From positions 1 to 12,635 of the forward strand of contig JBLHKL010000058.1 in NCBI GenBank assembly GCA_047618295.1: a DNA stretch of 12,635 bases, given 5' to 3'. Position 1 is the first letter of the stretch, and every line of letters starts with the position of its first letter. Shown here one piece after another: positions 12,423-12,635 of this stretch. The notes under the pieces are model-generated. The model was given only the letters and a program-made list of their open reading frames with translations, was not told the origin of the DNA and ran no database searches. The DNA comes from UBA7359 sp047618295. GTDB lineage: Bacteria; Pseudomonadota; Gammaproteobacteria; Eutrophobiales; Eutrophobiaceae. The position numbers were made by a program, and so were the translations under genes.

Positions 12423-12635
12423 ATGTCTGATACATTTGTTATGAAAACTGGCGAGGCGACGGTGCTTGCTTCTCACGATCAATGCACGGATGCCATGCCA
12501 GAAATTAGCATTGGCGATATCGGTGGGCCGGTGGGTCATGCGTTTGCCAATCTCATGGGGCAAACCGAGGGGCACTCGCGCATGTTCGCGATTCGCGCCA
12601 CTAATCAACAAGTGAAACCCGCGACGATGATGGTG
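12423..12635 (+). CDS. formaldehyde-activating enzyme (Fae) family protein, 3' end cut off
   Basis: Starting at ATG 12423 with AGGAG 11 bases upstream, 71 codons are visible before the window ends. The sequence follows the Fae family: MKTGEATVLAS at 7-17, then EISIGDIGGPVGHAFANLMGQ (27-47), FAIRATNQQVKPATMMV (55-71). Fae speeds condensation of formaldehyde with H4MPT to methylene-H4MPT, the step before MtdB. The visible part aligns best with the Fae homologues (Fae2/Fae3 type) rather than the classical enzyme: by hand alignment, the position of the proposed general-acid histidine (His22 in Methylorubrum Fae) falls on Met25. Activity is therefore uncertain. Codon third positions look more GC-rich than in the neighbouring genes. 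Confidence 0.85.
   Translation, partial: MSDTFVMKTGEATVLASHDQCTDAMPEISIGDIGGPVGHAFANLMGQTEGHSRMFAIRATNQQVKPATMMV

Noticed and set aside
1..12635. CRISPR array, prophage or rRNA
   Set aside because: No regularly spaced repeats, phage structural or integrase genes, or rRNA-like sequence were seen by eye.

Overview
The window suggests a moderately AT-rich gammaproteobacterium with a tetrahydromethanopterin (H4MPT)-linked C1 pathway, so probably a methylotroph or methanotroph. The C1 evidence is an MtdB-type methylene-H4MPT dehydrogenase (5160-6056) and, at the right edge, the first 71 codons of a formaldehyde-activating-enzyme (Fae) family protein (12423 on). YaaA, an Ada-like HTH/methyltransferase, DUF2147 and PsiE homologues fit a proteobacterium. 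Genus cannot be fixed from the sequence. Most genes stand alone or in pairs, and there is no phage, CRISPR or plasmid backbone.

Left third (1-4983): an Ada-like gene cut by the window edge, a small DUF6116-like membrane protein, a TlpA/ResA-like thioredoxin, then a leftward stress or redox-flavoured set: DUF2147 protein, short-chain dehydrogenase and an AhpD/CMD-family protein. Between the CMD gene and tlpA lies a 357-bp gap with a strong leftward intrinsic terminator. A perfect FNR-type box (3611-3624) sits in the divergent region before a macro-domain gene, which converges on yaaA.

Middle (5000-9907): mtdB, then a PP2C-like phosphatase. Next is a 191-bp non-coding transposable element (MITE) with 20-bp terminal inverted repeats and an 11-bp near-identical target duplication, inserted 20 bp before a YdjM-like membrane hydrolase gene. 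A leftward set follows: zinc-ribbon membrane protein, PsiE-like membrane protein coupled to a VOC-family protein, and a DsbA/FrnE-like protein whose active site has lost its second cysteine.

Right part (9908-12635): the most unusual stretch. A leader of about 80 bp occurs three times: before a six-helix membrane protein gene, as an orphan copy after that gene, and before a serine alpha/beta-hydrolase gene. Between the second and third copies lie an array of short hairpins with NGGA loops, a 50-bp segment 90% identical to the inside of the MITE, and a leftward tRNA-Cys gene whose D-loop lacks the usual GG pair. The fae-like gene begins after a 258-bp spacer and looks richer in GC than its surroundings.

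MtdB and Fae act in sequence on formaldehyde in H4MPT pathways. The shared leaders may put the membrane protein and hydrolase under one control. Other links between neighbours are inferred from spacing and strand only.
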